DNA of 36,980 nt from Chitinispirillaceae bacterium (GTDB lineage: Bacteria; Fibrobacterota; Chitinivibrionia; Chitinivibrionales; Chitinispirillaceae), in NCBI GenBank assembly GCA_016930275.1, contig JAFGHA010000025.1:1-36980 (forward strand), written 5' to 3'. This document shows positions 16,101 to 23,953 of this stretch, in pieces; positions within the stretch are counted from its first letter, which is position 1; each line of letters starts with the position of its first letter. Position numbers and translations under genes: made by a program. The notes under the pieces were generated by a model. That model was not told where the DNA came from and searched no databases. It was given only the letters and a program-made list of their open reading frames with translations.

Positions 16101-17717
16101 ATGCGAATTATCGCCAGTTTAATCGTTTTAACCTGTTCCGTTTCTTTAATTGCCGCACCCCAATATCCTTTTCCCCAGAATGTCTCCTACACGTACGGTA
16201 TTGTTCCCTCCTCAATTAAAAGTGACCGGGTGCAGGCTGCCTACAAAGACTTTATCGACCGGTTTTACGAGGAGAGTCCGGATAAATCAATGGCACGTAT
16301 CAGATGGGACAACGCCGCACAGACGGTCAGCGAAGGGATCGGTTACGGAATGCTCATCATGGTGTACATGGATAATGCGACCAACAATACAAAGGACAAG
16401 TTCGATAAGCTCTGGAAGTACTACAATTCCTTTTTAAACGGCAACGGACTCATGAACTGGAAGATTGACGGATTCAATAACGTCTCCGGGATGAATGCCG
16501 CGACGGATGCAGAGGTGGATGTCGCTGTTGCACTCCTCCAGGCGAATAAGCAATGGGGCGACCAGAAGTATCTCGACGATGCACGGGCACTTATCGATAA
16601 AATATGGAATCACGAGGTTAACGGGAACGGCTACCTCAAGCCGGGGGATAGCTGGGACACCAAGAAAAATCCTTCATACTTCAGTACCGCGGCGCTCGAG
16701 TCCTTCAAACAGGCCGGTTCGCAGGACTGGGGGAAAGTGATCGGCAACTCTTATTCCCTGATAAAGAAAGTGCAGCATCAGACCACCGGACTGATTCCGG
16801 ACTGGTGTCAGGAGGACGGTTCCACCGGCGACGGTTACCATTACGATGCCGCGCGAACCCCCTGGCGGATGGCGTGGGGCTACCTCTGGTACGGACATGA
16901 CGATGCGAAGGAAATCTGCTCGAAGCTGGCGGACTGGCTCATGACGTCAACCGGTGGAAATGCGGCATCGGTGGTTGACGGGTACAACCTCGACGGCTCC
17001 AAAACTTCAGAGTGGCTTACCTCCACCTTTCTCGGCGCATTCGCCTGTGCGGGAATGGTCGATGCGAGGCATCAGACATGGCTTGATAACGCGTACCGGG
17101 TTCAGGACTCGCTGATTGATGTCCAGGAATCCTATTTCAATACATCGTTGAAGGTTATCTATCTGCTGCTGCTCTCGGGAAACATGCCCGATTTCTGGAA
17201 CCCGCCCACACCGCAGAAATTCACGGTGACGGTTGAGACCGAACCCTCACAGGCCGGTGTCATCAGTTTCAGCCCGGCCGGTCCGGAATATTCCCGCGGT
17301 GATACGGTTACCGTGACCGCCATGTCGAATGACAGGTATACGTTCGCCCGCTGGAGCGGGGATGTCAATGGAACCGATTCCATTCTGAAATTCGCCGTGA
17401 CCGGCGATATGATCGTACGGGCGATGTTCAACGAAGTGGGAGTTACCGCCCCGCAGATCGCCAAGGGGTTGCCGGTGGAGATCGCCAATCCGTTCCATGG
17501 TGGCAGTGGAATCCGTTTTTCGGTTTCCCGCGCCGGATTGGTCTCGTTGCATATTCATTCTCTGGAAGGAAAGCTGATCGCACGGCCGGTTGAGGGTTAT
17601 TATTCCCGCGGATCGCATATATGTTCACTGATGAAACCGCTCAGCGGTGGAGTCTATCTGTTTACACTACGTACACCGGCGGGGACACTCTCACGGACGC
17701 TTACGGTCAACCGATAA
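16101..17717 (+). CDS. Secreted GH8 glycoside hydrolase with sorting tail
   Basis: Signal peptide MRIIASLIVLTCSVSLIAAP; the ATG follows GGAGGAAACCGC. The catalytic domain (about 22-370) carries GH8 signatures: SEGIGYGMLI with proton-donor Glu78, AATDAEVDVA with Asp136, and YHYDAARTPWR with Asp249 as candidate base. GH8 enzymes are inverting (alpha/alpha)6-barrel hydrolases acting on cellulose, mixed-linkage beta-glucan, xylan or chitosan; the sequence alone does not fix which. Residues about 375-445 form one InlB-like beta repeat (GVISFSPAGPEYSRGDTVTVTA, YTFARWSGDV). Residues 460-538 (GLVSLHIHSLEGKLIARPV, GGVYLFTLRTPAG) are a type IX-style sorting tail. It acts outside the cell in polysaccharide breakdown. 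Confidence 0.95.
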   Translation: MRIIASLIVLTCSVSLIAAPQYPFPQNVSYTYGIVPSSIKSDRVQAAYKDFIDRFYEESPDKSMARIRWDNAAQTVSEGIGYGMLIMVYMDNATNNTKDKFDKLWKYYNSFLNGNGLMNWKIDGFNNVSGMNAATDAEVDVAVALLQANKQWGDQKYLDDARALIDKIWNHEVNGNGYLKPGDSWDTKKNPSYFSTAALESFKQAGSQDWGKVIGNSYSLIKKVQHQTTGLIPDWCQEDGSTGDGYHYDAARTPWRMAWGYLWYGHDDAKEICSKLADWLMTSTGGNAASVVDGYNLDGSKTSEWLTSTFLGAFACAGMVDARHQTWLDNAYRVQDSLIDVQESYFNTSLKVIYLLLLSGNMPDFWNPPTPQKFTVTVETEPSQAGVISFSPAGPEYSRGDTVTVTAMSNDRYTFARWSGDVNGTDSILKFAVTGDMIVRAMFNEVGVTAPQIAKGLPVEIANPFHGGSGIRFSVSRAGLVSLHIHSLEGKLIARPVEGYYSRGSHICSLMKPLSGGVYLFTLRTPAGTLSRTLTVNR

Positions 17718-17770
17718 CGGTGGTCGGGATGCGGCATCCTATACGTTAACCGGTAATCACCGATCCGATT

Positions 17771-19147
17771 TTAGCGTAGCAGTCTTACGTCAAATGCCCA
17801 TCTGGTTCCATTATATTCCATATCGAAACTTTTTCCGGTACGGGAATGATACCGGGCCAGAAAATAAGCATTATAGGGCGAATAGGATACTTCAACGAGT
17901 ACACGGTCGAAAAAAAGTATACCACTACCGAACCAGAGGTTGACTGTCGATTGCCATTGCGCGATGCGTATAGCATCAGGTTCTATTGAACCGGTACTGC
18001 GGGATCTATACACGATTTTGCCGAAAAGATAGCTGTTCAATCGGGAGGTGGAAAACGGCAGAATCCGGTAGAGTTTGAGGCGATGGTCACTGTATTCATA
18101 CGGCGACCGCGTATAATAGTGAGAACCGGACGAAAAACTGATATCGGAATAGGTCCTGTGTTTATAATTATGATACGAAGAGAATGCATACTCAGCGGCG
18201 AATTCTATTTTTTCTATGGCAAGAAACCATTTTCGTTGCTTTCCTTCGTCAGGATCCGCATGAAACGACGGAAGACTTGGCGTAAACCGGTCCGAAAGTG
18301 ACCAACGTAAACGGGCAATACCACGCCGTCGTGTATACCCCGTGTTGAAAAGAGTATACCGGGTGTCGGAATCCGGTTCACTGGTTTCAAGTAACCAGTC
18401 AAACAGGTCTGCATTTGGGTGTAAGGGCTGATAAGCCCGGGAATAATATCCTTCGAGCAGGCAAATATATTTCAATTGCCGGAAGTTCCGCTGAAAGTCA
18501 CGCCAGTAGCCGATACCTGCGGTTATATCGATACGGTTATTACCCATTGTTAATTCGGTGTAGTTCATAGGATTGAATTCGCTCGACGGCTCCCTGATAT
18601 GGTAGATGTTATATCCGTGTCGTTGTTTGAAATCCAGGCCGGTTCCGAAAAACAGATGGCGGAACGAGGAAAAATCGATCACCCCATCGGCAGTAAAGGT
18701 CAGGTTGTCATCATTGAACGTTGTGATTGAAGTTTCTTCGTATGCCGCTCGGTCTGGGAGAGTTGTAGAGGGAAGAGTGTATTCATACCTGCGTATTCGG
18801 CGTGGATTATATCCCACACCGATACGTGTCGTGGAAGAGGCAAACGGAAGGGCGAAAGAGCATGCCTGCAGAAACGACGTACTGTCCTGTATGCCGTTGA
18901 GAGTGATACTGCTGCGGCTGTTCATCCTGCCTTGCGGAAGGTTGATGTCGGCGAAATGAAGTGCGATGTCACTTTGGGGGATTGAGGTATCGTTTCTATC
19001 AATGAGATAGAAAAACGACGATAAATCCACTATGCCGGTATCCTCGCGTTCGTATGCCGATCCGTAAAGATATGGAATGGCGGCGGCCTGCGTGACGGAC
19101 ACCCTGCCGATGACGATGGACATCGCAATCAGGAAAAAAATCCGCAT
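17771..19147 (-). CDS. Putative outer-membrane beta-barrel protein
   Basis: The ATG at 19147 gives a signal peptide (MRIFFLIAMSIVIGRVSVTQA) and starts one base after the stop of the upstream lipoprotein gene; the pair is almost certainly an operon. The 458-residue product is rich in aromatic residues and alternating hydrophobic segments, e.g. IGVGYNPRRIRRYEY, HLFFGTGLDFKQRHGYNIY, FLAIEKIEFAAEYAFSSY and LVEVSYSPYNAYFLARYH. It ends in WAFDVRLLR. This suits an outer-membrane barrel of about 14-18 strands. I do not recognise a named family. It converges with the GH8 gene. Confidence 0.7.
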   Translation of the reverse strand: MRIFFLIAMSIVIGRVSVTQAAAIPYLYGSAYEREDTGIVDLSSFFYLIDRNDTSIPQSDIALHFADINLPQGRMNSRSSITLNGIQDSTSFLQACSFALPFASSTTRIGVGYNPRRIRRYEYTLPSTTLPDRAAYEETSITTFNDDNLTFTADGVIDFSSFRHLFFGTGLDFKQRHGYNIYHIREPSSEFNPMNYTELTMGNNRIDITAGIGYWRDFQRNFRQLKYICLLEGYYSRAYQPLHPNADLFDWLLETSEPDSDTRYTLFNTGYTRRRGIARLRWSLSDRFTPSLPSFHADPDEGKQRKWFLAIEKIEFAAEYAFSSYHNYKHRTYSDISFSSGSHYYTRSPYEYSDHRLKLYRILPFSTSRLNSYLFGKIVYRSRSTGSIEPDAIRIAQWQSTVNLWFGSGILFFDRVLVEVSYSPYNAYFLARYHSRTGKSFDMEYNGTRWAFDVRLLR

Positions 19148-19148
19148 T

Positions 19149-21110
19149 TCACTCGGCCGTCGAAAATTCAAACGAAGCACCATTGCTGCACGCCATACCG
19201 AATTGATCGGTCACCGTCGTGTCGATGGTCACCGTGTAGGTCGTATCCGCCAGCAGCGGGGCATGGCTGCAGTAGTAGGTCAAGGAGGAGGTCGATGCTG
19301 ATTCGGACCCCTCCGCAATCGAGTCAACCATGACGTCGGACATTGGAGGGACGCTGCTTATTGCTTTACGCAAACTGGATGTGTCAACCGGAAGATTAAA
19401 AGTAAAAACGACCGGTGTTGCGGTATTGGCATTGATGAGACCGTGAGGAGGGCTGTGTTTAAGGAGTTTAAGGGGTACCGTAGTAAATGAAAACCCGATG
19501 GCGGCGTTTGGCGTTGAGTCGAGTGCCAGATATCCGGAGTCGATGCTTACCGTGTAGGTAGTGTGGCTGCGGAAATTATGCATGGGGCGGATCCCTAATC
19601 GATGCTGCCAGATACCGGATGAGGTACTCCATACCGTATAATAAGAAATTGCGGGTGCTATAACCAGCAGTGATTCAACCGCAACGGAATCCATTTTTGT
19701 GTTGAAATAAAGTGTGATGTCATTGGTTACCGGGATGTCGCTTTCCTCATTTTCAGGATCTGAAGACCAGTAGACGGTATCAGCCGGTTGTAGAGGCTCA
19801 CTGGTTCCGGAGGTGGTGAATGAAAACGTTACGATTCTGCCGAGTGTCGTACTGTCGGATAGCAGAAGTGAGGAATCGAGTGTTACCGTATACTCGGTTC
19901 CCTTTTCAAATGATGAATGGAAAAGGTCGATACTGTTCGTTCCAACTTCACAGTTGATCGAACCAACGGGGGGAGAAATGGTAAGGGCGTTGAGTACGCT
20001 GGAGTTATCGGTTTTAAAATTGGTCGTTAATGAAATCGTCTGCGAAGTACTGACATTGGTACGTCCGTTATAAGGATTGGTACTCTTGACCGCTGCCGCC
20101 TCCGTCTGGAATTTGAATGTCAGGGTGCTGCCGCTCAGTGAAGAATCCACGGTCATCCATCCGGCTTTGAGCGTTACGGTGTACCAGGTACTGCAGTTCA
20201 GGCCGGATCCGAAGCTTATTTCCACCTTATGCCGGGGATTCGAGTATTTCCATGAAAACGTGGGGGGTACCGGAGGATCAATTGTGAATGCTTTTTCGAC
20301 GGATACTTCATGCATCAGACTGTCAAACCACAATACTATCGAAGTATTGGTTGCGATACTACGATCATTATTCTCGGGGGTGTACGAGTCGATGAGCAAC
20401 GGTGGCGGAAGGGGGATTCCCAATCCGGTGTCAACCGGATAGGAAACCGAAAAATCGAATTCGAGGTGATGACCATAGCGGTCCGTGGCAGTAGTATCGA
20501 TAGTGAGCTGTACCGGTGATGAACCGTCAAGTTCGCTGCGGGGGAGGTGTATCTCACAATTGCTCAAAGCGGAACTCCATCGGTACCGGATTCCCGGCAT
20601 GTCCGGTTGTATGACAAGCGCGCTCCGTACTGCGGCGGTATCCATCGGTTCTTCAAAGTATAGGTCGAGAATGATGCTGGTATCGGTTACCAGGTATGCT
20701 TTATTTGCGATGAACAACGAATCGATGGTCGTACCATTCGGGGGGGATATCCGGTCAATCAGCTGAGGCAGTACTGAGAGGCCGATGGTACCGACGCTCG
20801 TCAGCGGTTCATCGGCGTATACCGGTTTTTCGTAGGTGCCGTACCCGGCAGATTTCACCTGAAGGTAATAAAAACCGTACTGTACCTCCCTGAATTCGAA
20901 CATTTCGGTAGTGGTATCCACATCGGTGGAATCAATACCGTTCGCACCCATCAGGTAGACTCTGGTAGAAGTGTCTGTCGGCCAGACCCGTCCGCTTATT
21001 ACGGACGCACTCCCGGATGCCGGAAAAACAAGGTCCGGTCCGTTTCCGCATAAAAGGAAAAGTGCAGATCCAAAAATGATACAAATCAGATAAAGTACTT
21101 GGTGGCGCAT
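19149..21110 (-). CDS. Lipoprotein with five SbsA-type Ig-like (Big_5) repeats
   Basis: The lipoprotein signal is MRHQVLYLICIIFGSALFLLCG with lipobox Cys21; an AAGGAGA site precedes the ATG. After a carboxypeptidase-regulatory-like segment (about 38-110), five Big_5 domains follow at roughly 110-228, 238-335, 338-433, 442-545 and 547-653. Each carries the family pattern: PxNGxT(D/S)I or PENNDRS, then an LYF or VLWFDSLM strand, and a closing YTVT(L/I)D...FxFTT. Such proteins are surface or periplasmic lipoproteins common in FCB bacteria, usually of unknown ligand. It is followed by the beta-barrel gene after one base, so the two products may form a complex at the outer membrane. Confidence 0.85.
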   Translation of the reverse strand: MRHQVLYLICIIFGSALFLLCGNGPDLVFPASGSASVISGRVWPTDTSTRVYLMGANGIDSTDVDTTTEMFEFREVQYGFYYLQVKSAGYGTYEKPVYADEPLTSVGTIGLSVLPQLIDRISPPNGTTIDSLFIANKAYLVTDTSIILDLYFEEPMDTAAVRSALVIQPDMPGIRYRWSSALSNCEIHLPRSELDGSSPVQLTIDTTATDRYGHHLEFDFSVSYPVDTGLGIPLPPPLLIDSYTPENNDRSIATNTSIVLWFDSLMHEVSVEKAFTIDPPVPPTFSWKYSNPRHKVEISFGSGLNCSTWYTVTLKAGWMTVDSSLSGSTLTFKFQTEAAAVKSTNPYNGRTNVSTSQTISLTTNFKTDNSSVLNALTISPPVGSINCEVGTNSIDLFHSSFEKGTEYTVTLDSSLLLSDSTTLGRIVTFSFTTSGTSEPLQPADTVYWSSDPENEESDIPVTNDITLYFNTKMDSVAVESLLVIAPAISYYTVWSTSSGIWQHRLGIRPMHNFRSHTTYTVSIDSGYLALDSTPNAAIGFSFTTVPLKLLKHSPPHGLINANTATPVVFTFNLPVDTSSLRKAISSVPPMSDVMVDSIAEGSESASTSSLTYYCSHAPLLADTTYTVTIDTTVTDQFGMACSNGASFEFSTAE

Positions 21111-21410
21111 CTGGTCTCCTTTTTATCGGATCGTTCCGGAAGATATATACTAAGACTCTTTTTAATGCCGTGGTATTTACGGACATTGTTATCGCACATA
21201 ACCGTGAGAATTCATTTGGTAGAACGACTGCGAAACGGTTGTCGGCACTGATCAGGGTACAGCAATTGGGTATTGTGTGTACTGTTTCCACTTCGAGAGT
21301 ACGCTGTGGAATATACTTATTGCTTTTATACCACGTGATTAATCAAAACTGAAGTATGGAGCTGGTATCTATCTGTTGTCCGTGTTTCCTGGTGAAACAT
21401 ATACCGGAAA

Positions 21411-21445
21411 TAAAAAAGCCCTCCACATTCCACGAATCTGAAGGG
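21411..21445 (-). terminator. Terminator of the tRNA operon
   Basis: On the minus strand a 12-bp stem with one mismatch and one G-U pair (CCCTTCAGATTC with GAATGTGGAGGG, loop GTG) is followed by CTTTTTTA. It starts 9 nt after the encoded CCA end of tRNA-Glu. The 300 bp between here and the Big_5 lipoprotein gene show no gene. Confidence 0.85.
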
Positions 21446-21453
21446 TTCGATAT

Positions 21454-21528
21454 TGGTAGCGCTACGGGGAATCGAACCCCGGTTTGATGGCTGAGAACCA
21501 CCCGTCCTGACCCCTAGACGATAGCGCC
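21454..21528 (-). tRNA. tRNA-Glu (anticodon CTC)
   Basis: On the minus strand the sequence folds as a complete cloverleaf. The acceptor is GGCGCTA paired with TAGCGCT, the D-arm is TCGTCTAG...CAGGAC, and the anticodon arm GGTGG-TTCTCAG-CCATC puts CTC at 34-36. The T-arm is CCGGG-GTTCGAT-TCCCCG and the CCA end is encoded. The D-arm sequence is typical of Glu/Gln tRNAs. It is 14 bp downstream of tRNA-Gln and cotranscribed with it. Confidence 0.95.
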
Positions 21529-21542
21529 GTATTTTCAGGAAA

Positions 21543-21618
21543 TGGCTGGGGTGGGAGGATTTGAACCCCCGACTTCTTGAGCCAGAATCAAGCGTTCTAC
21601 CAACTGAACTACACCCCA
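21543..21618 (-). tRNA. tRNA-Gln (anticodon CTG)
   Basis: On the minus strand the acceptor TGGGGTG pairs with CACCCCA, followed by GCCA. The anticodon arm CTTGA-TTCTGGC-TCAAG gives anticodon CTG. D-loop AGTTGGTA and T-arm GGGGG-TTCAAAT-CCTCC are intact. It is the first gene of a two-tRNA operon. Confidence 0.95.
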
Positions 21619-21630
21619 ATAAGGAGAATA

Positions 21631-21659
21631 AAAATATATCATTGATTAAAATTGTGCAA
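21631..21659 (-). promoter_or_regulatory. Predicted promoter of the tRNA operon
   Basis: On the minus strand TTGCAC (21659-21654) and TATTTT (21636-21631) are spaced by 17 nt, or TATATT by 15 nt. This places the start of transcription a few bases before tRNA-Gln. Confidence 0.4.
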
Positions 21660-21762
21660 TCAGGATTATGGAATTAAATCCACAAAAAAGTTCGTAGGAG
21701 TAATACTACGGTCGGCTCAGATGTATTTTAATAGCTTGTTATACATTATAAAAGGAACTACT

Positions 21763-23157
21763 ATGGGGTCACCACGACGTGCATTATCGGAATTTGAGAA
21801 ACGATATCTTGATGAAGGTGCTGTTCTTGCGGTTGAATGTAATTCCATTGATCCGGAGATGTATGTCAGATACAATGTGAAACGGGGGTTACGGAACGCC
21901 GATGGTACCGGAGTACTTGTCGGCCTGACTCCCATCGGTGATGTTCACGGCTATATCGTTGATGACAACGAGAAGGTACCGGTGGAAGGCAGGTTGCGGT
22001 ATCGAGGAATCGAGGTTGAAGATATCGTCGCCGGTTTTCAGAAGGATAAACGCCACGGATTCAATGAAGTAGTGTATCTGCTTCTTTTCGGTCATCTTCC
22101 AGCCGCTGGACAACTGGAGCATTTCAAGGGGATGCTCGATGCCTGCAGGGAATTGCCTGAAGGCTTCACGGAGAATATGATTCTCAAATCGCCGAGTCGG
22201 GACGTCATGAACAAACTGGCCCGTTCGGTTCTGGGCCTCTATTCCTACGATGAAAACCCCGAAGACATCAGCATCAAAAATGTGTTGCGCCAGTGCATCG
22301 AGCTGATCTCACGTTTTCCGACGATGGTGGCTTACGGCTATCAGGCGAAGAGCCATTACTACAACAATAAGAGTCTTTTCATTCATAAGCCGCTTCCGGG
22401 ATTGAGTACCGCGGAGAACTTCCTGCGGATGATCCGTGCCGATGCCAAATATACCGCTCTCGAAGCGGATGTTCTGGATCTGGCACTGGTGCTGCATGCC
22501 GAACATGGTGGTGGAAACAACAGTGCATTCGCCCTGCATGTCGTTTCGTCTGCGGACACCGATACCTACTCCGCCATTGCTGCGGCAGTCGGTTCTCTTA
22601 AGGGACAGAAACACGGTGGTGCGAATATCAAGGTTGCGGCAATGATGGAGTATCTGCAGAAATCCATCAAGGACTGGGATGATGAGGAGGAAGTCAAGGA
22701 GCTTCTGATCCGCTTGTTCAAAAAGAAGGTATTCGACCGGAAAGGGTTGATATATGGGATCGGTCATGCGGTATATACAAAATCGGATCCTCGTGCCATA
22801 ATTTTGAAAGAAAAAGCGAGAGCATTGGCGATAGCGAAAAAACGGACCAGTGAATTCAATTTTTATAAACTGGTCGAACGGCTTGGTGTCGAAGTTCTTA
22901 CCGAGGCAAGGCCGGGCAGAGTATTTGCCGCCAATGTCGATTTTTATTCCGGTCTTGTGTATGATATGCTTAATATTCCCCGTGAACTCTACGTGCCGAT
23001 TTTTGCCGTATCCCGTATTGCCGGCTGGTCGGCTCACCGGATTCAGGAAATCGTGAGTGGCGGAAAGATCATCCGGCCGGCGTATAAAAGTATCACCGAA
23101 AAAAAGCCATATACTCCACTTGAAGAACGTGAGGTTGAAAAAACACAACTGGTGTAA
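21763..23157 (+). CDS. gltA: Citrate synthase
   Basis: This enzyme of 464 residues condenses acetyl-CoA with oxaloacetate in the tricarboxylic acid cycle. Catalytic residues are visible: His245/His248 in LHAEHGGGNNSAF, His335 in GIGHAVYTKSDPRA, and Asp393 in NVDFYSG. Other family text includes LRYRGIEVEDI and GSLKGQKHGGAN. It has the longer form seen in Bacteroidetes, clostridia and spirochaetes rather than the proteobacterial hexameric form. The ATG at 21763 with AAAGGAA upstream is preferred over an upstream in-frame start at 21652, which would add a stretch that reads like leader DNA. The selenoprotein gene follows 42 bp later, in the same direction. Confidence 0.97.
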   Translation: MGSPRRALSEFEKRYLDEGAVLAVECNSIDPEMYVRYNVKRGLRNADGTGVLVGLTPIGDVHGYIVDDNEKVPVEGRLRYRGIEVEDIVAGFQKDKRHGFNEVVYLLLFGHLPAAGQLEHFKGMLDACRELPEGFTENMILKSPSRDVMNKLARSVLGLYSYDENPEDISIKNVLRQCIELISRFPTMVAYGYQAKSHYYNNKSLFIHKPLPGLSTAENFLRMIRADAKYTALEADVLDLALVLHAEHGGGNNSAFALHVVSSADTDTYSAIAAAVGSLKGQKHGGANIKVAAMMEYLQKSIKDWDDEEEVKELLIRLFKKKVFDRKGLIYGIGHAVYTKSDPRAIILKEKARALAIAKKRTSEFNFYKLVERLGVEVLTEARPGRVFAANVDFYSGLVYDMLNIPRELYVPIFAVSRIAGWSAHRIQEIVSGGKIIRPAYKSITEKKPYTPLEEREVEKTQLV

Positions 23158-23199
23158 CAGTTCATCTCGCGGACTTGAGGTGCATCCAACGGAGGATTC

Positions 23200-23421
23200 A
23201 TGATAAAAACAATCTCAATTACCTATTGCGGTGTCTGAAACTATGAACCTACCGCCGCCGGTCTGGCGGCAGAACTGGAAAAAAAATTCGGATGTACCAC
23301 GAAACTCATCGAATCACGGGGTGGTGTTTTTGAGGTCGTAGGCGACGGCAAATTGCTTTTTTCGAAAAAGAAAACGGGACGGTTTCCTGAATTCGACGAG
23401 ATCGCCCGGCAGATGAAATGA
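23200..23421 (+). CDS. SelW/Rdx-family selenoprotein (in-frame UGA = selenocysteine)
   Basis: An ATG at 23200 with GGAGG 4 nt upstream opens a 73-codon frame interrupted only by TGA at 23236-23238 (codon 13). Read as selenocysteine, the protein begins MIKTISITYCGVUNYEPTAA. It continues with LAAELEKKFGC, LIESRGGVFEVVGDG, LLFSKKKTGRFPEFDEI and stops at TGA 23419. CxxU after a first beta-strand, the SxGGxFEV motif and GRFP are hallmarks of the Rdx (SelW/SelT/SelH) thioredoxin-like fold. That family is thought to act in thiol redox control in the cytosol. A SECIS-like hairpin follows the UGA. The next gene, ispF, begins 9 bp after the stop. A gene caller would skip or truncate this gene. A nonsense mutation is unlikely given the motif match and the hairpin. 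Confidence 0.9.
23254..23270 (+). promoter_or_regulatory. Bacterial SECIS element
   Basis: GCCGCC-GGTCT-GGCGGC is a perfect 6-bp stem with loop GGUCU in RNA, beginning 15 nt after the UGA. From memory, the same GGUCU loop, with GU read by SelB, is in the Escherichia coli fdhF and Moorella fdhA SECIS hairpins. The distance from UGA to the loop (21 nt) is one codon longer than in fdhF. It lies within the coding sequence, as bacterial SECIS elements do. Confidence 0.85.
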
Positions 23422-23430
23422 GCGAACGTG

Positions 23431-23928
23431 ATGAGTACCGTTTTTTTCAGCGCTATCGGTCAGGATTCCCACCGTTTCGAACCCGAGGGTTCAGATAAAA
23501 CATGTATTCTGGGGGGAGTAACCATTCCCGGTGTACCCGGATTATCGGGAAACAGTGATGCCGATGTCATTCTCCATGCCGTTTGTAATGCACTCTCCGG
23601 ATTGAGCGGCCAAACGGTACTTGGTGCGGTAACCGATCGCATGTGTCTCGACGAGGGAATCACCGACAGTCGCGCGTATGTTAAAAAAGCGCTCGACACG
23701 CTCGGCGCCGTACAGCTGATTCACCTGTCAATTACTATTGAGGCGAAACGGCCGCACCTGGCGAACCATAGTGTCGCCATCCGCGAATCAGTGGCGGATC
23801 TCGTCGGTATCCCGGTGGAACATGTGGGTCTTACCGCCACTACGGGAGAAGGGCTTACCGCATTCGGCAGAGGTGAGGGGGTCGCGGTATTCGTTATCGC
23901 TTCCGCCGCTCAGTCGGTCTCCGCCTGA
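23431..23928 (+). CDS. ispF: 2-C-methyl-D-erythritol 2,4-cyclodiphosphate synthase (divergent)
   Basis: IspF makes the cyclodiphosphate intermediate of the MEP isoprenoid pathway. Visible motifs are GQDSHRF (Asp and His metal ligands), ILGGVTIPGVPGL, SDADVILHAVCNAL with the third metal-binding His, and TATTGEGLTAFGRGEGVAVF near the end. Length (165 residues) is normal. The usual GHSDAD reads GNSDAD, and the GDIGxxFPDTD loop is replaced by LGAVTDRMCLDEGITDS. From memory this matches the divergent chlamydial/spirochaete-type IspF rather than the E. coli type. The ATG at 23431 is preferred over the adjacent GTG at 23428; no strong ribosome-binding site, so it may be translationally coupled to the selenoprotein gene. 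Confidence 0.88.
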   Translation: MSTVFFSAIGQDSHRFEPEGSDKTCILGGVTIPGVPGLSGNSDADVILHAVCNALSGLSGQTVLGAVTDRMCLDEGITDSRAYVKKALDTLGAVQLIHLSITIEAKRPHLANHSVAIRESVADLVGIPVEHVGLTATTGEGLTAFGRGEGVAVFVIASAAQSVSA

Positions 23929-23953
23929 CGCTCCTGACTGCTTGTCGGATGAA

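Noticed and set aside
22309-23148. 279-codon minus-strand frame
   Set aside because: It lies fully antisense to citrate synthase, whose catalytic residues are all intact; a shadow.
23236-23238. TGA as a nonsense mutation or as reassigned Trp
   Set aside because: Trp is TGG throughout the window and TGA is a normal stop elsewhere (e.g. 23419-23421). The TGA sits exactly at the CxxU position of an otherwise intact Rdx protein and is followed by a SECIS-like hairpin.
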